The notes under the pieces are model-generated. The model searched no databases and was not told the DNA's origin. It worked only from the letters and a program-made list of their open reading frames with translations. Positions 1 through 10,200 of a stretch of 19,562 bases of DNA are shown piece after piece; position 1 is the stretch's first letter, and each line of letters opens with the position of its first letter. The stretch is from contig JBJXHB010000492.1 in the NCBI GenBank assembly GCA_046160725.1, positions 1 through 19,562 on the forward strand, read 5' to 3'. A program made the position numbers and the translations under genes. Origin of the DNA: JBJXHB01 sp046160725. GTDB taxonomy: Bacteria; Pseudomonadota; Gammaproteobacteria; Burkholderiales; Burkholderiaceae_C.

Positions 1-403
1 GGGCCGCGCCGGCCACCAGCGGCGTGTCGCCGGGCAGGGCGGCGGCACGGCCCTCCATGGCCACTGCCAGGCGCTCGCTCTCGCCCAGCGCCGCCTGCGG
101 GACGGCGCTGCGGTCGTTGCGCGTGTACTCGTGAAAGCTGACGTCGAGCCAGCACTGGGCCTTGGCCAGGTGGTAGTCGCGCAGCGGGCGCCCGCCATGG
201 TTCAGTGCTTCCAGGCGGCCCTGCAGGCGCTCGTAGGCCTGGTGGTCGGCCTGGATCGCGCGGTCGCTGATGCGCTGCGCCGGCGGCGTCAGCTGGGTCT
301 GGGCATGGGCCGTGGCCAGCAGCCCGAGGCTTGCCAGCACGGCGATCAGGGTCGTCGCGGCGGCGCGCAGGATGGGACGCGTCGTGTATTGCTCGGGGTG
401 CAT
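1..403 (-). CDS. Secreted OmpA-family-like protein, N-terminal fragment (runs off window)
   Basis: Only the first 134 residues are present; the gene continues past position 1. A signal peptide is clear: basic residues near 9-13, a hydrophobic core at about 14-31 (AAATTLIAVLASLGLLA), and likely cleavage after AHA at residue 34. The mature start is charged and helical (QADHQAYERLQGRLEALNHG), followed by the stretch KAQCWLDVSFHEYTRNDR. From memory, that stretch is typical of proteins that carry a C-terminal OmpA peptidoglycan-binding domain and lie beside DUF11 giants. The OmpA domain itself is not in the window, so the family call is inference. ATGs at 406 and 403 are adjacent. The GAAGG ribosome site lies 2 nt from the first and 5 nt from the second, so I chose 403. 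The gene starts 8 nt after the barrel gene's stop, so coupled expression is likely. An OmpA domain would let it tie the surface complex to the cell wall. Confidence 0.7.
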   Translation of the reverse strand, partial: MHPEQYTTRPILRAAATTLIAVLASLGLLATAHAQTQLTPPAQRISDRAIQADHQAYERLQGRLEALNHGGRPLRDYHLAKAQCWLDVSFHEYTRNDRSAVPQAALGESERLAVAMEGRAAALPGDTPLVAGAA

Positions 404-408
404 CATGG

Positions 409-413
409 CCTTC
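409..413 (-). promoter_or_regulatory. Ribosome binding site overlapping the upstream stop codon
   Basis: On the minus strand the sequence reads GGTGAAGGCCATGATG. The TGA (414-412) ends the barrel gene, and the GAAGG that starts in its last two bases is the ribosome site for the next gene. Spacing favours the second ATG (403). Ribosomes finishing the barrel gene would be placed directly at the next start. Confidence 0.6.
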
Positions 414-3400
414 ACCGGTCCAGTGTGCGGTTGACCTCGCGGTCGCTCCGCTTGAACAGCGTCTCGTCGAACTTGAAACGCAGCCGCAGGTAGACGCCGC
501 GCTGCGTGTACTCGTAGCCCGTGAGATCGGCATCGCCGCGGAAGCCGCTGGCATTGATGCCGGCGGACAGCCAGAGGTTCTGCCGCAGCAGGTAGCCGAC
601 CTCGGTCCCAACCGCGTGCTGCACGGCGCCAGCGCTGCCGAACTGCGCGGCCGCCAGGACGCCGATGTCCCAGCGCTCGGTGATGTCGTAGACCGCGCGG
701 CCGGCCAGCAGGCCGGCACGGAAGCGACCCGGCACGCCGAACTCGAACACATCGCGCTGCCACTTGGCCGCGGCACGCCCACTCATCCACCACGGCCGCG
801 ACGGATGCCAGTCCGCATGGGCCGACGCGATCCAGGCCCGGCTGCGCAGCTCGCCGACGCCGGCATTGCTGGCATCGCGCTCGTCCTTGTACTCGAGCTT
901 GCCCAGGGCATTGACCCGGTTGCGGTCGGTCTCGCGCCAGGCCAGGCCGGCCGAGATGCGATGCTGTGCGATACCGCCGCGGGCAGCGAAGTCGGTGCGC
1001 AGCAGGTGCTGGCGGGCCAGGAAGGTCCAGTCCCGGCTGAGCTTGCGCGCGGCCATGTTCTGCAGCAGCGTGGTGCTGAAGCGCTCGTCGGTGGTGGGCG
1101 TGTCGGCGATGTCGCCGGAGCGGCGCCATTCCACCCGGTGGCTGGTGCGCCACAGGTCGTGCGCGGTCCAATCCAGGCCCAGCGACACGGCGTTGGCATC
1201 CGGCACGCTGCCGTCCAGGACCCGGGTGCGCTCCAGCGCGGCCGAGACGCGCAGGCCCTCGGCCAGGTCCAGCACATGGCGCATGCCGCTGGCCAGCTGC
1301 AGGTCGCGGCCGCTGGCGGCGTCGCGAAGGCGGTACTCGCTGAACAGCTGGGTGTCGCGGATGACGCTGCTGTCGATGCCGACGATCAGGGCGTCGGCAC
1401 TGCGGCCGTTGACGGTGACGCCCTGCAGCTGCGCCCAGCCGCTCTGGCGCTCCCAGCGCACATAGCCGCGGGTGCGCTCGGCAAAGTGCCATTCGGCGCC
1501 GATGGCGATGCGTCGCTTGGCGTCGCCGCTGATGTCGTGCTCGACCTCGCCGCCCAGCCGCAGCCGATCGCCGGCCTGCCAGCCCAGGCCGAGCCGAATG
1601 GTCTCGCTGGCCAGGCGGCTGCCGGGCGCCAGGTTGGACTGGGCCGGCGGCAGACCGTTGGCCTGGATGATCGGCAGGCCGGTCACCGGGTCCAACGCCT
1701 GTACGCCCAGGCCCAATGCGCCGCCGCCGGCGTTGCCGCCGATCACCGTGCCGAAGCCGAAGGCATCCGCGAATGGCACCGACGACGTGCCGTTGGGCAA
1801 GGTGCCGATGGTTTCGCGGTGGCTGCGCAGGCCTGCCTCCAGCGTGACCCTCTCCGTAGCCTGCCAGCGGATGCCGGCGCCGGCCATCTGGCGCACACCG
1901 CCGCCGCTGTTGCGGTCTTCGCTGCGCAGCGCATCGCCGACGACCCGCCAGCCGGGCGCCAGCTGGACGCTGCCGCTGGCCAGCAGCTCACCGCGCCCGC
2001 CGTACAGCGGCGCGGCCGGGTTCTGGAACGTCGGCGTGCTGCGCCCGGCATACAGGCGAAGCTGGCTCTGGTCGTCCTCGTGCACCAGCTCGACCCGCGC
2101 GGCCTTTCCGCTGACCGCTCCGTTGACGCCGGCAAAGCCGGGCAGGGTGTTGCCGTTGGTCGGATTGGTGTTGACGGTGCTGCGCGTGGTGGCGCCCTCG
2201 ACCACCAGGGCGGTCTTCGGCGCCAGCCGCAGCGTGACGTTGGCGCTGCCCAGCCGGTACGGCGCCAGGCCGTTGCGGTCCTCGACCAGCGAGCCGCCGA
2301 CCTCGATGCGGTCGTTCAACTGGAACTGCGCATCCGCGCCGCCGACCCAGAACCGGTCGCCACCCTGGTCCAGCTCATAGGTGACGCGCAGCGAGACCGG
2401 GTTCAGGTCGGCATCGACCGAGGGCAGGAACTGCGCCAGCAGGATGCGCCCGGAGAACGGCTCGAAGCTGTAGTCCACCAGCCGGCCCAGCGCCTGGACG
2501 CTGACGATGCGCGCCGGCTGATGGCGGTCGCGCACCACGATCTCGACCTTCTCGCTGCCCTCCAGCACCGCCTGGTTGCGCAGGGCATAGGGGCCGGAGC
2601 CCTGGCTGGCGAATTCCTCCACCACCTGCCGCAGCGAATCGTGCAGCACCCAGGCGTTGGCGCTCAACGGCCCGGCCTCATGGTGCGCCCGCAGGCCGGT
2701 GGCGGTGCGGTTGTACTGGCCGAGGCTGCGCTGCTTGAGCGAGGCCACGGCGCCCTGGCCCTGGGCCTGGCTGAAGCCGTCGCCGGTGACGAAGTCGCCG
2801 TACAGCACATAGCTCTTGTCGCGGTCCACGCGCAGGTACAGCCGCTGCGCGCTGCGGGCGTCGAAGCTGCGCAGCGCCGAGTCGCCGTACACCGGATAGA
2901 ACTCCTCCGGCCGGATGTCGCGCAGCAGCCGGGCGCGCACCTCCTTGTCGCTGTCGTAGGCGGCGGTCAGCAGCAGGTCGCCGCGCACCGTGCCCTTCAG
3001 ATACAGCGCGGCGCGGGCAGCCGCGTTGCCACGCCCGTCGCGGAAAGCCTGGCTCCAGCGTTCGATCTCACGCTCGAAGGGGTCGCCGCGGCGCACCGGC
3101 TGCAGCGCGACCTTGTCGCGCAGCGTGAGCACACCCTCGACCAGGCCGATGGCCAACATCGGCCGCAGCTCGGGCACGAAGCGCACCACGCCCTCGGCGG
3201 TCTCGCCACCGGCCGTCACGCGCAGGCGCACGTCCTGGCGCTCGGCCGGCGCCAGCAGCATGACCTCAGCGCGGCCGGCTTCCACCCGCAGCTGCACGCC
3301 GGGCACCGCGCGGTCGGCGTCGCGCCCGCGCGGGCCAGCCTCGTCGGTGCGCGCGCCGGGCAGCAGCAGGCGCCCGCCGCTGTGCTCGATGGTGACGAAG

Positions 3401-3783
3401 GCGGGGACGGCCAGCGGCGTACCGTCGCGGCCGAACAGCCGCAGGCTGATGCGCACCGGAGATTGCCCATCTGCCGGCACGTCGTTGCGGTCGATGGACA
3501 CGACGATGCGCCCGACCACGGCATTGGTCGCGAACGGTCCGTCGCGGAACAACGCCGGGGGCGCGTCGTCGACACCGCCGCGCGGGTGCAGCGGCAGGCT
3601 GTTGACCGGCTGGGCCCAGAGGGCGGCCGGCATCCACAGGGCGGCCAGGACCGCGGCGGCGATAGCCGAGCGCGCCCAGTCGGACTCGGTAGCCGAGCAT
3701 GCCCGGTCAGACCCGGTGGCCGAGCCATGCGGACGGTGGTGGCGCAGGCCCTTCATGGCGGTGTGCAGGTCAGCGGCGGGCAT
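412..3783 (-). CDS. Large outer-membrane beta-barrel protein with N-terminal Ig-like domain
   Basis: The predicted product has 1,123 residues. A hydrophobic export segment lies at about 39-57 (SAIAAAVLAALWMPAALWA), with cleavage probably after A57. It is preceded by an unusually long n-region containing a 9-residue tandem repeat. Residues about 85-205 look like a Big_1/invasin-type Ig domain (SIDRNDVPADGQSPVRISL, then alternating strands). From about 255 to the end there are many amphipathic strands with alternating polar and hydrophobic or aromatic residues, typical of an outer-membrane barrel. The last strand, GVYLRLRFKFDETLF, is followed by a 14-residue charged tail. No TonB box or plug is evident. 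The start at 3783 has GGAG six bases upstream and overlaps the giant gene's stop by 14 nt. An ATG at 3756 is the alternative, but it has no clear ribosome site. The reading frame stays open further upstream, to 3936, but that would overlap the giant gene much more. From its position I infer that it docks, exports or anchors the giant repeat protein. That role is not shown by the sequence. Confidence 0.82.
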   Translation of the reverse strand: MPAADLHTAMKGLRHHRPHGSATGSDRACSATESDWARSAIAAAVLAALWMPAALWAQPVNSLPLHPRGGVDDAPPALFRDGPFATNAVVGRIVVSIDRNDVPADGQSPVRISLRLFGRDGTPLAVPAFVTIEHSGGRLLLPGARTDEAGPRGRDADRAVPGVQLRVEAGRAEVMLLAPAERQDVRLRVTAGGETAEGVVRFVPELRPMLAIGLVEGVLTLRDKVALQPVRRGDPFEREIERWSQAFRDGRGNAAARAALYLKGTVRGDLLLTAAYDSDKEVRARLLRDIRPEEFYPVYGDSALRSFDARSAQRLYLRVDRDKSYVLYGDFVTGDGFSQAQGQGAVASLKQRSLGQYNRTATGLRAHHEAGPLSANAWVLHDSLRQVVEEFASQGSGPYALRNQAVLEGSEKVEIVVRDRHQPARIVSVQALGRLVDYSFEPFSGRILLAQFLPSVDADLNPVSLRVTYELDQGGDRFWVGGADAQFQLNDRIEVGGSLVEDRNGLAPYRLGSANVTLRLAPKTALVVEGATTRSTVNTNPTNGNTLPGFAGVNGAVSGKAARVELVHEDDQSQLRLYAGRSTPTFQNPAAPLYGGRGELLASGSVQLAPGWRVVGDALRSEDRNSGGGVRQMAGAGIRWQATERVTLEAGLRSHRETIGTLPNGTSSVPFADAFGFGTVIGGNAGGGALGLGVQALDPVTGLPIIQANGLPPAQSNLAPGSRLASETIRLGLGWQAGDRLRLGGEVEHDISGDAKRRIAIGAEWHFAERTRGYVRWERQSGWAQLQGVTVNGRSADALIVGIDSSVIRDTQLFSEYRLRDAASGRDLQLASGMRHVLDLAEGLRVSAALERTRVLDGSVPDANAVSLGLDWTAHDLWRTSHRVEWRRSGDIADTPTTDERFSTTLLQNMAARKLSRDWTFLARQHLLRTDFAARGGIAQHRISAGLAWRETDRNRVNALGKLEYKDERDASNAGVGELRSRAWIASAHADWHPSRPWWMSGRAAAKWQRDVFEFGVPGRFRAGLLAGRAVYDITERWDIGVLAAAQFGSAGAVQHAVGTEVGYLLRQNLWLSAGINASGFRGDADLTGYEYTQRGVYLRLRFKFDETLFKRSDREVNRTLDR
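3661..3726 (-). repeat. 27-bp tandem repeat in the barrel gene's signal-peptide n-region
   Basis: Units start at 3661, 3688 and 3715, exactly 27 bp apart, each opening with a close match to GRTRGCCGAG on the plus strand; the third is partial. In the coding frame they give SATGSDRAC, SATESDWAR and SAI, that is 9-residue units that run into the hydrophobic export core. The plus-strand piece CTCGG-TAG-CCGAG (3686-3698) can form a short hairpin. Confidence 0.75.
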
Positions 3784-4288
3784 CGCTGGCTCCGGTGTCG
3801 CGGGGCTTGGGCAGCGGCTGGCGCGCGCTGTCCGTGCCTTGAGGCGGCGTGGTCTGGCGGTCGCGGCCATGGGCCTTGGACTCGAACTGCAGTGCCGGGC
3901 CGCGGGGGCGCTCGGTCTCTGGTGCGCGCACCTCACCCTGGCCGCGGCGCGCCTTGACCTGGTCGAGTACGCGGTTGCTGCAACTGCCCTCGGCGAAGTC
4001 GGCGCGGTGCAGCTCGCCGTTCTTCAGGTCCAGCCACAGGCTGCCGGCGTCACCCAGGTTGCGGTTGCTGGTGGTGGTCAGGCGCGAGCCCTGGGGCAGG
4101 GTGTGCGGGTCCACCCGCAGTGCATGGCTGCGTGGCGGCAGGCCGCACATCGAATACTTGCCCTCGCTGTCGCTGACCAGCGTGGTGCCGTCGGTCAGCA
4201 CCAGCCGCACGCCCGGGATGCCGAGTTCCTCGCGGTCCTGCACGTGGTTGCCGTTGCAATCCACGAAGATCTTGCCGGCGAAGCAGGC
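3770..4288 (-). other. C-terminal module and basic tail of the giant surface protein
   Basis: Residues about 3815-3905 are a last SdrD-like unit with a perfect acidic loop (D3824, N3826, N3828, D3832, E3835). The following stretch includes NRNLGDAGSLWLDLKNGELH. From 3915 to 3986 the composition changes to a tail rich in Arg, Lys, Pro, Gln and Glu, with about 15 basic and 9 acidic residues and one cysteine (C3917). It looks unstructured, unlike the beta-rich acidic repeats. I infer a docking or retention segment. It could also be a simple disordered end. Confidence 0.55.
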
Positions 4289-7200
4289 GTCGGTGGTGAA
4301 CACGCCGCCGGTCACCCGCACCCGGTGGCGACCTTCGTTGGTGCTGGCCGCGATCGCCAGCGGCCGGCCGTCCGGCCCGACGCAGCCGGCGCTGACGCCG
4401 CAGCCATGGCCCTGGGCGATGTTGATGCCGTCACCCTGCTGGGCACCGACACCGACACGGGCGCGGTACTGCAGCACGATGCGGTTGCCGCTGCCCATGG
4501 GGCCGAGGTTGAAGATCAGGCGCGGCCCTGGCGCGCCGGCCGGGTCGGCCAGGCGCGTGCTGCCGTCGACAACCGCGGTGCCCGGCACGAAGGTGAAGCC
4601 CGCCGGCAGCCGGTCGACGATGCTGACCTGGACCGGACGCCGGCCCGAGGTCAGCTGCACCTCGATGGTGTAGCGCACCGTGTCGCCGATCTCGGCCAGG
4701 GCCTTGTCGCCGGTCTTGCGCAGCGTCAGGCCGGCCGGCGCCTCGGGGTCCAGCGGCAGGTGGTTGTGGACCACGGCCGCCACCGCCGAACCGCCGGCCA
4801 GGCTGAGGTGGTAGACCGTGCCCGGCCCGACCGCGGCACTGGGCGCGGCCGGCTGCGGCTGCACGCGGAAGGTGTCGTTGACGCCGCCCGGCGGTGTCAG
4901 CGTCCCGGTCGCCGGCGGGATCAGCAAGCTCTGGAAGCCATAGCCCGGTGGCGGCGCGACGGAGATGGCGAAGGTACACGACGCTGGCGCGCTGCTGGTG
5001 AACTGGAACTGGTACAGGCCCTCAGACCCGACGGTCATCGAGATGGCCGTGCCGTTGACGGTGTAGCCGCCCAGGCCGCCCCCCAGCACATGGCTGGCCG
5101 GCGCAAAGCCTGGGCAGGCGCCCTGCGGTGCCAGCGTCACCACCGACCCCGGTACCGGGCGACGGCTGCCGCTGTCGTAGACCACGCCGGACGGGATCAC
5201 CGGCAGGCTCTGCTGCGGCAGTTCCTCGCCAGCCCGCAGCACCACGGTGAGCTGCGGCTGCTGACCACGGTCGACGCAGGAGCTGGCGGTGCCGTTGGCC
5301 AGGGCGCCGGCGGTGTCACACAGGGCGCCGGACGACCCGGGCGCCGTCTCGCCATTGACCGGGTAGCCGAACACCACGCCCGAGCCCGGCTCGCGGAAGC
5401 GCACGGCGTAGGCCACGCCGGGGATCTGGTCAACCAGCCGCCAGCGGCCGTCGGCAGCGGTGGTGGTGCGGGCCACGACCTGGCCGGTGGCGGGGTCGAC
5501 CAGTTCGACGCCCCAACCCTCGAGGCGGCGGTCGCCGCCGTCGAGCAGGGCGATGTTGCTGCCCTGGTCCAGCCAGACCGTGCCGGAAACCGCCGCAGCC
5601 GCCTGCACCGGTGTCACGGCACGGCAGACGTTGTGCTGCGCCGGGTCGGTGCACGGCGGCAGGGCGCCGGCGTTGCCAGCATCGAAGGCCGCACGGTCGG
5701 CGTCGCTGGGCGCACGGGCCGGGATCTCGCCGCCCCCTTCAACCAGCACCATGTTGCTGACCGGTGACGCCGGCAGGGCGGCCGCGCCCACCCGGACGCT
5801 GACGTCGATGGTGCCGGCGGCCGCAGCACCGGCGGCGATCACCATGCTGGCCTCGCAGCTGAAGGCACTGGCGCCGGGTGCGCCGGTGCAGGACCAGCCG
5901 GTGCCGGTGGGGCTGCGCTCCAGCGTCAGCCCGGCCGGCAGGCGGTCGCGCACGGTGTAGCTGCCGGTGGTGGGCAGCTCGCCCGCGTTGCGCACCGTGA
6001 TGCGGTAGCCGCCCAGGTTGTTGACGGTAAATCGCGCCTGCAGCGCCGACTTGGCCACCCGCAGGTCCGGCGAGTTGCCGATCTCGCCGAAGTTGTTGCC
6101 GACCGAGGCCACGCCCGGACCAAGCACGATGCCGGTGATGGCCGACGGCGTCTGGCCGGGGCTGGTGGCGCTGCCGCCGGTGGAGCCGGGCACGGTGCGG
6201 CCATCGACCGTGCCGCCCGGCTGCTGCGGTTGCGTCAGGGCGTAGCTGCCTGGGCGCAGGCCGGCGAAGCTGTAGTTGCCGTTGGCATCGGTGGTCACGG
6301 ACAGGTTGACCGGGCGACCCAGGTCGTCGGTGCCGGTCAGCACGATGGTGACGCCGGCAAAGCCGTTCTCGCCCGGGTCGATGACGCCGTCATTGTCGAG
6401 GTCGTTCCAGACCCGGCCGCCGATGCTGGCCGCCGGCAACTCGCCGAAGTGGTTGTTCTGCGACTCCTGGCCCGGTGCCAGGCTGATGCCGGCGATGGTG
6501 CTGGGCGTGGTGGCAACGGCGCTGGCCGTGCCGCCGGTGGTGCCGGCCAGCGTGCGGCCGTTCAGGGTGCCGCTGGGTTGGGCCGGCTCGGTCACGGTGT
6601 AGGTGCCGGGCGGCAGCGCATCGAAGCGCCACTGGCCGGTGGCATCGGTGACCGTGGTGCGGGTCACCGGGCGGCCACTGGTGTCCTGGCCGCTCAGCTC
6701 GAGCGTGACGCCGGCGATCCCGGTCTCGTTGCCGTCGATGACGCCGTCGTTGTCCAGGTCCAGCCAGACCCGGCCGTTGATGGCCGCGGACGACGCCAGC
6801 TCGGCAAAGTTGTAGCCGGTGGCCTGGGTGCCCGGCGTGGTCAGGTTGATCGCGGTGATGGCGCTGGGCCGGGTGTCTTGCGCGGTGGCGGTGCCGCCGG
6901 CACTGCCGGCGCTGGTCTTGCCGTTGCTGGTGCCCGGCGGCTGGCTGGGCTGGGTGATGGTGTAGATGCCCGGGCGCAGGTCGGCGATGCTCCAGCGGCC
7001 GTCCGGGCCGGTGGTGACGGTGCGGCTGACCGGGTTGCCGAGATCGTCGGTGCCGGTGATCACCAGCACCACGCCACCGATGCCGGGATCGGCGTTCGGG
7101 TCCTGCAGGCCGTCGTCGTTGGCATCGATGAACACCGTGCCGCTGGCGCCGACCGGCAGGATCTCGCCGAAGTTGTATTCGGCGCCATCCGCACCGGCGG

Positions 7201-10200
7201 CCAGCAGAACGGCACCGACCGCGCTGGGCGTGACCGCCGGGGATGTGGCCGTGCCGCCCACGCTGCCGGCGCTGGTGCGTCCGTTGAGCGTCGGCACGGC
7301 ATTGACCACCGGTTGCGCGACCTGCTCCGTGACGGTATAGCCGGCCGGCCCGGCAGCGGGCAGGTCATCGACGCGCCAGGCGCCGCCGGCATCGCTGGTG
7401 GCGCTGCGGCTGACCAGGTTGCCGGCGACATCGGTGCCGGTCACCGTCACGGTGACGCCGCCGATGCCGGCGTCGCCGGTGCGCGCACCATCGTTGGCCG
7501 CGTCCAGGAAGACGAAGCCGGCCAGGCTGGCCGCGCGCTCGCCGAAGTCATTGCCCGGCGAGCCGGCCAGCGGCAGTGCCGTGATGACGATCTGGTCGGC
7601 CACCGGGCTGCTGCCGTTGGTGCCGGGATGCGTCGCGCCGTTGGCATAGGCCAGCGGTTGTGTCTGGCACACGCTGTAGCTCAGGCCGACCGACTGGCCG
7701 CTGAACAGGTAGGTGCCGTCGTTGCCGCTGGTCAGGCTGAGGCGCGGGTTGCCGCTGCAGGCGGTGCCGTCGTACAGCCGCAGCGTGACGCCGCCCAGCC
7801 GGCCGTCGGTCGGCTGCGGGTCCAGGCTGTTGCTGCGGTTGCGGTCCAGGTAGACGGTGCCGCTGATCGGTGCGATGGGCAGCTCGCCGAACAGGTAGTC
7901 GGCGGCCTGCTGGCCGGCCACCGGCGCGATGGCCGATATGGCGTCATTGACGGCCGTGCTGCCGCCAGCGCTGCCGGCGCGGTCCAGGCCGTCGTTGAAG
8001 GTACCGGCGGTGGACGGGATGACACCTTCGGTCAGCATGTAGCCGCCGCCATTGGCTGGGAACAGGCCGTCGAAGCGGAAGTTGCCCGAGGCGTCCGTAG
8101 CCACCACGCGGTTGACGGCATTGCCGAACTGGTCGGTGCCGGTCAGCGTGACGGGCACGCCGGCGATGCCGGCCTCGCCCGGGTCGCGCAGGCCGTTGTT
8201 GTTGTTGCCGGGTGTGGCGGCCGAGAAGTCGGCAAAGACCGAGCCGCTGATGGCCGCCAGCGTCTCGCCGAACAGATTGCCAGTGCTGCCGCCTGGCGCG
8301 AGGTTGGTGATGGCGATGACATTGCCGCCGCCTGCGCCGTTGGCATGACCGTTGCCATAGCCAGCCGGCTGGGTCTCGCACACCAGGTAGTTCTGCAGCG
8401 CCGCTACGTTGTCGAAGCGCCATGTGCCATCGGCAGCGCTGGTGGTGGTCTGCAGCGTGGTGCCGGACGCGCAGTCCGCACCCTGGACCAACCGGATCGT
8501 CACGTTGGCAATGCGGCCGGCCTCGTCGCCGTCCAGCGCGTTGTTGCGGTTGGCGTCGACATGCACCAACCCGGCAATGAAGGTGGTCAGCTGCTCGCCG
8601 AAGTCGAAGTCGCTGCCGTCCTGGCCGCCGCCGAGGTCGATGGTGGCGATACGGTCGGTGTTGGCCACCGGCGTGTTCGGCTGCGCGGCGCAGCCGCTGG
8701 TGCAGGGGGCGCCGCCAATGCGGCCCGGGTTGATCGGACCGTTGCGCAGGTTGGCCGGCGCGCCAGGCAGCGGCTGCTCCAGCGTGTAGACCAGCCGCGG
8801 GTCGAGGTCGGCAAAGCCATAGGCGCCGTTGCTGTCGGTCGTGGTGGTGGCCACCAGGGCACCGGTGACGGCATTCAGCAGGCGCACCGTGGCACCGGCG
8901 ATCGGTGTGTCCAGGCCGGGCTCGCGGGTGCTGCTGTAGTTGCTGTCGACGTAGACGAAGCCGCCCAGAGACGGCCGGCGGCGCTCGCCGAAGTTGTTGT
9001 CCACCGACTGCGCGCCGCCGCCCAGCACGATGGTGCTGACGGACGACGGCAGCTGGCCCGGGCTGGTGGCGCTGCCGCCGCTGCTGCCAGCCACCGTGCG
9101 GCCGTCGACCGTGCCGCCGGGCTGGGTCGGCTCGGTCACGGTGTAGGTGCCGGCGCGCAGGCCGCTGAAGCTGTAGGCCCCCGACGCGTCGGTGGCGACC
9201 TGCAGGCTGACCGGGTTGCCCAGCAGGTCGGTGCCGGTCAACACAATGGTGACGAAGGGGATGCCGGTCTCGCCCGGGTCGATGACGCCGTCGTTGTCGG
9301 TGTCGATCCAGACCCGGCCGGCGATGCTGGATGGTGGCACCTCGCCGAAGTGGTGGGCCACCGACTGCTGGCCGACCGCCAGCGGGATGCCGCTGATCAC
9401 GCTGGGCGTGACCGTGACCGGCGTCGCGCTGCCACCGGTGGAACCGGGGACGGTCAGGCCGTTGAAGGTGCCGCCGGGTTGCGCCGGCTCGGTCACGGTG
9501 TAGGTGCCCGGGCCGAGGTTGTCGAAGCGCCAGTTGCCACTGGCATCGGTGGTGGTGCTGCGGCTGACGCTGCGCCCGGTGGTGTCGGTGCCGGTGAGGT
9601 TGATGGTGACGCCGGCGATGGCGGACTCGTTGCCGTCGATCACGCCGTCGTTATCCAGGTCCAGCCAGACGCGGCCACTGATGGCGCCGCTGTCGGCGAT
9701 CTCGGCGAAGTTGTTGCCGGTGCTGTCGGTACCGGGCAGCGCCAGGGCGATGGCGCTGATGACGCTGGGCACCACGGCCTGCGTCGTGACCGTGCCGCCG
9801 GTGCTGCCGGCGCTGGTCTTGCCGTTGCTGGTGGACAGCGGCTGCACCGGCTCGGTGACGGTGTAGCTGCCCGGGCGCAGGCCGTCGAAGCGATAGCGCC
9901 CGTCGCTGCCGGTGACCACCGAGCGGGAGACCGGCTGGCCGAGGTCGTCCGTGCCGGTCAGCAGCAGCGTGACGCCGGCGATGCCAGCATCGGCCGGCAG
10001 CTCCTGCACGCCGTTGTCGTTGGCATCGTTGAAGACCGTGCCCGCGATGGACGACGGCAGGATCTCGCCGAAGTTGTACTCCGACGCACCGACGCCGGCG
10101 CCCAGCACGATCGCACTGATGGCGCTGGGCGTGACCAGCGGCGTGACCGCATTGCCGCCGACGCTGCCGGCGCTGGAGCGGCCGTTCAGCGTGACGACGC

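Noticed and set aside
3784..3936. Extended start of the barrel gene at 3936.
   Set aside because: The extra 51 residues are low-complexity Arg/Ala/Pro/Ser and lie inside the giant gene. The ATG at 3783 has a ribosome site and a minimal overlap.
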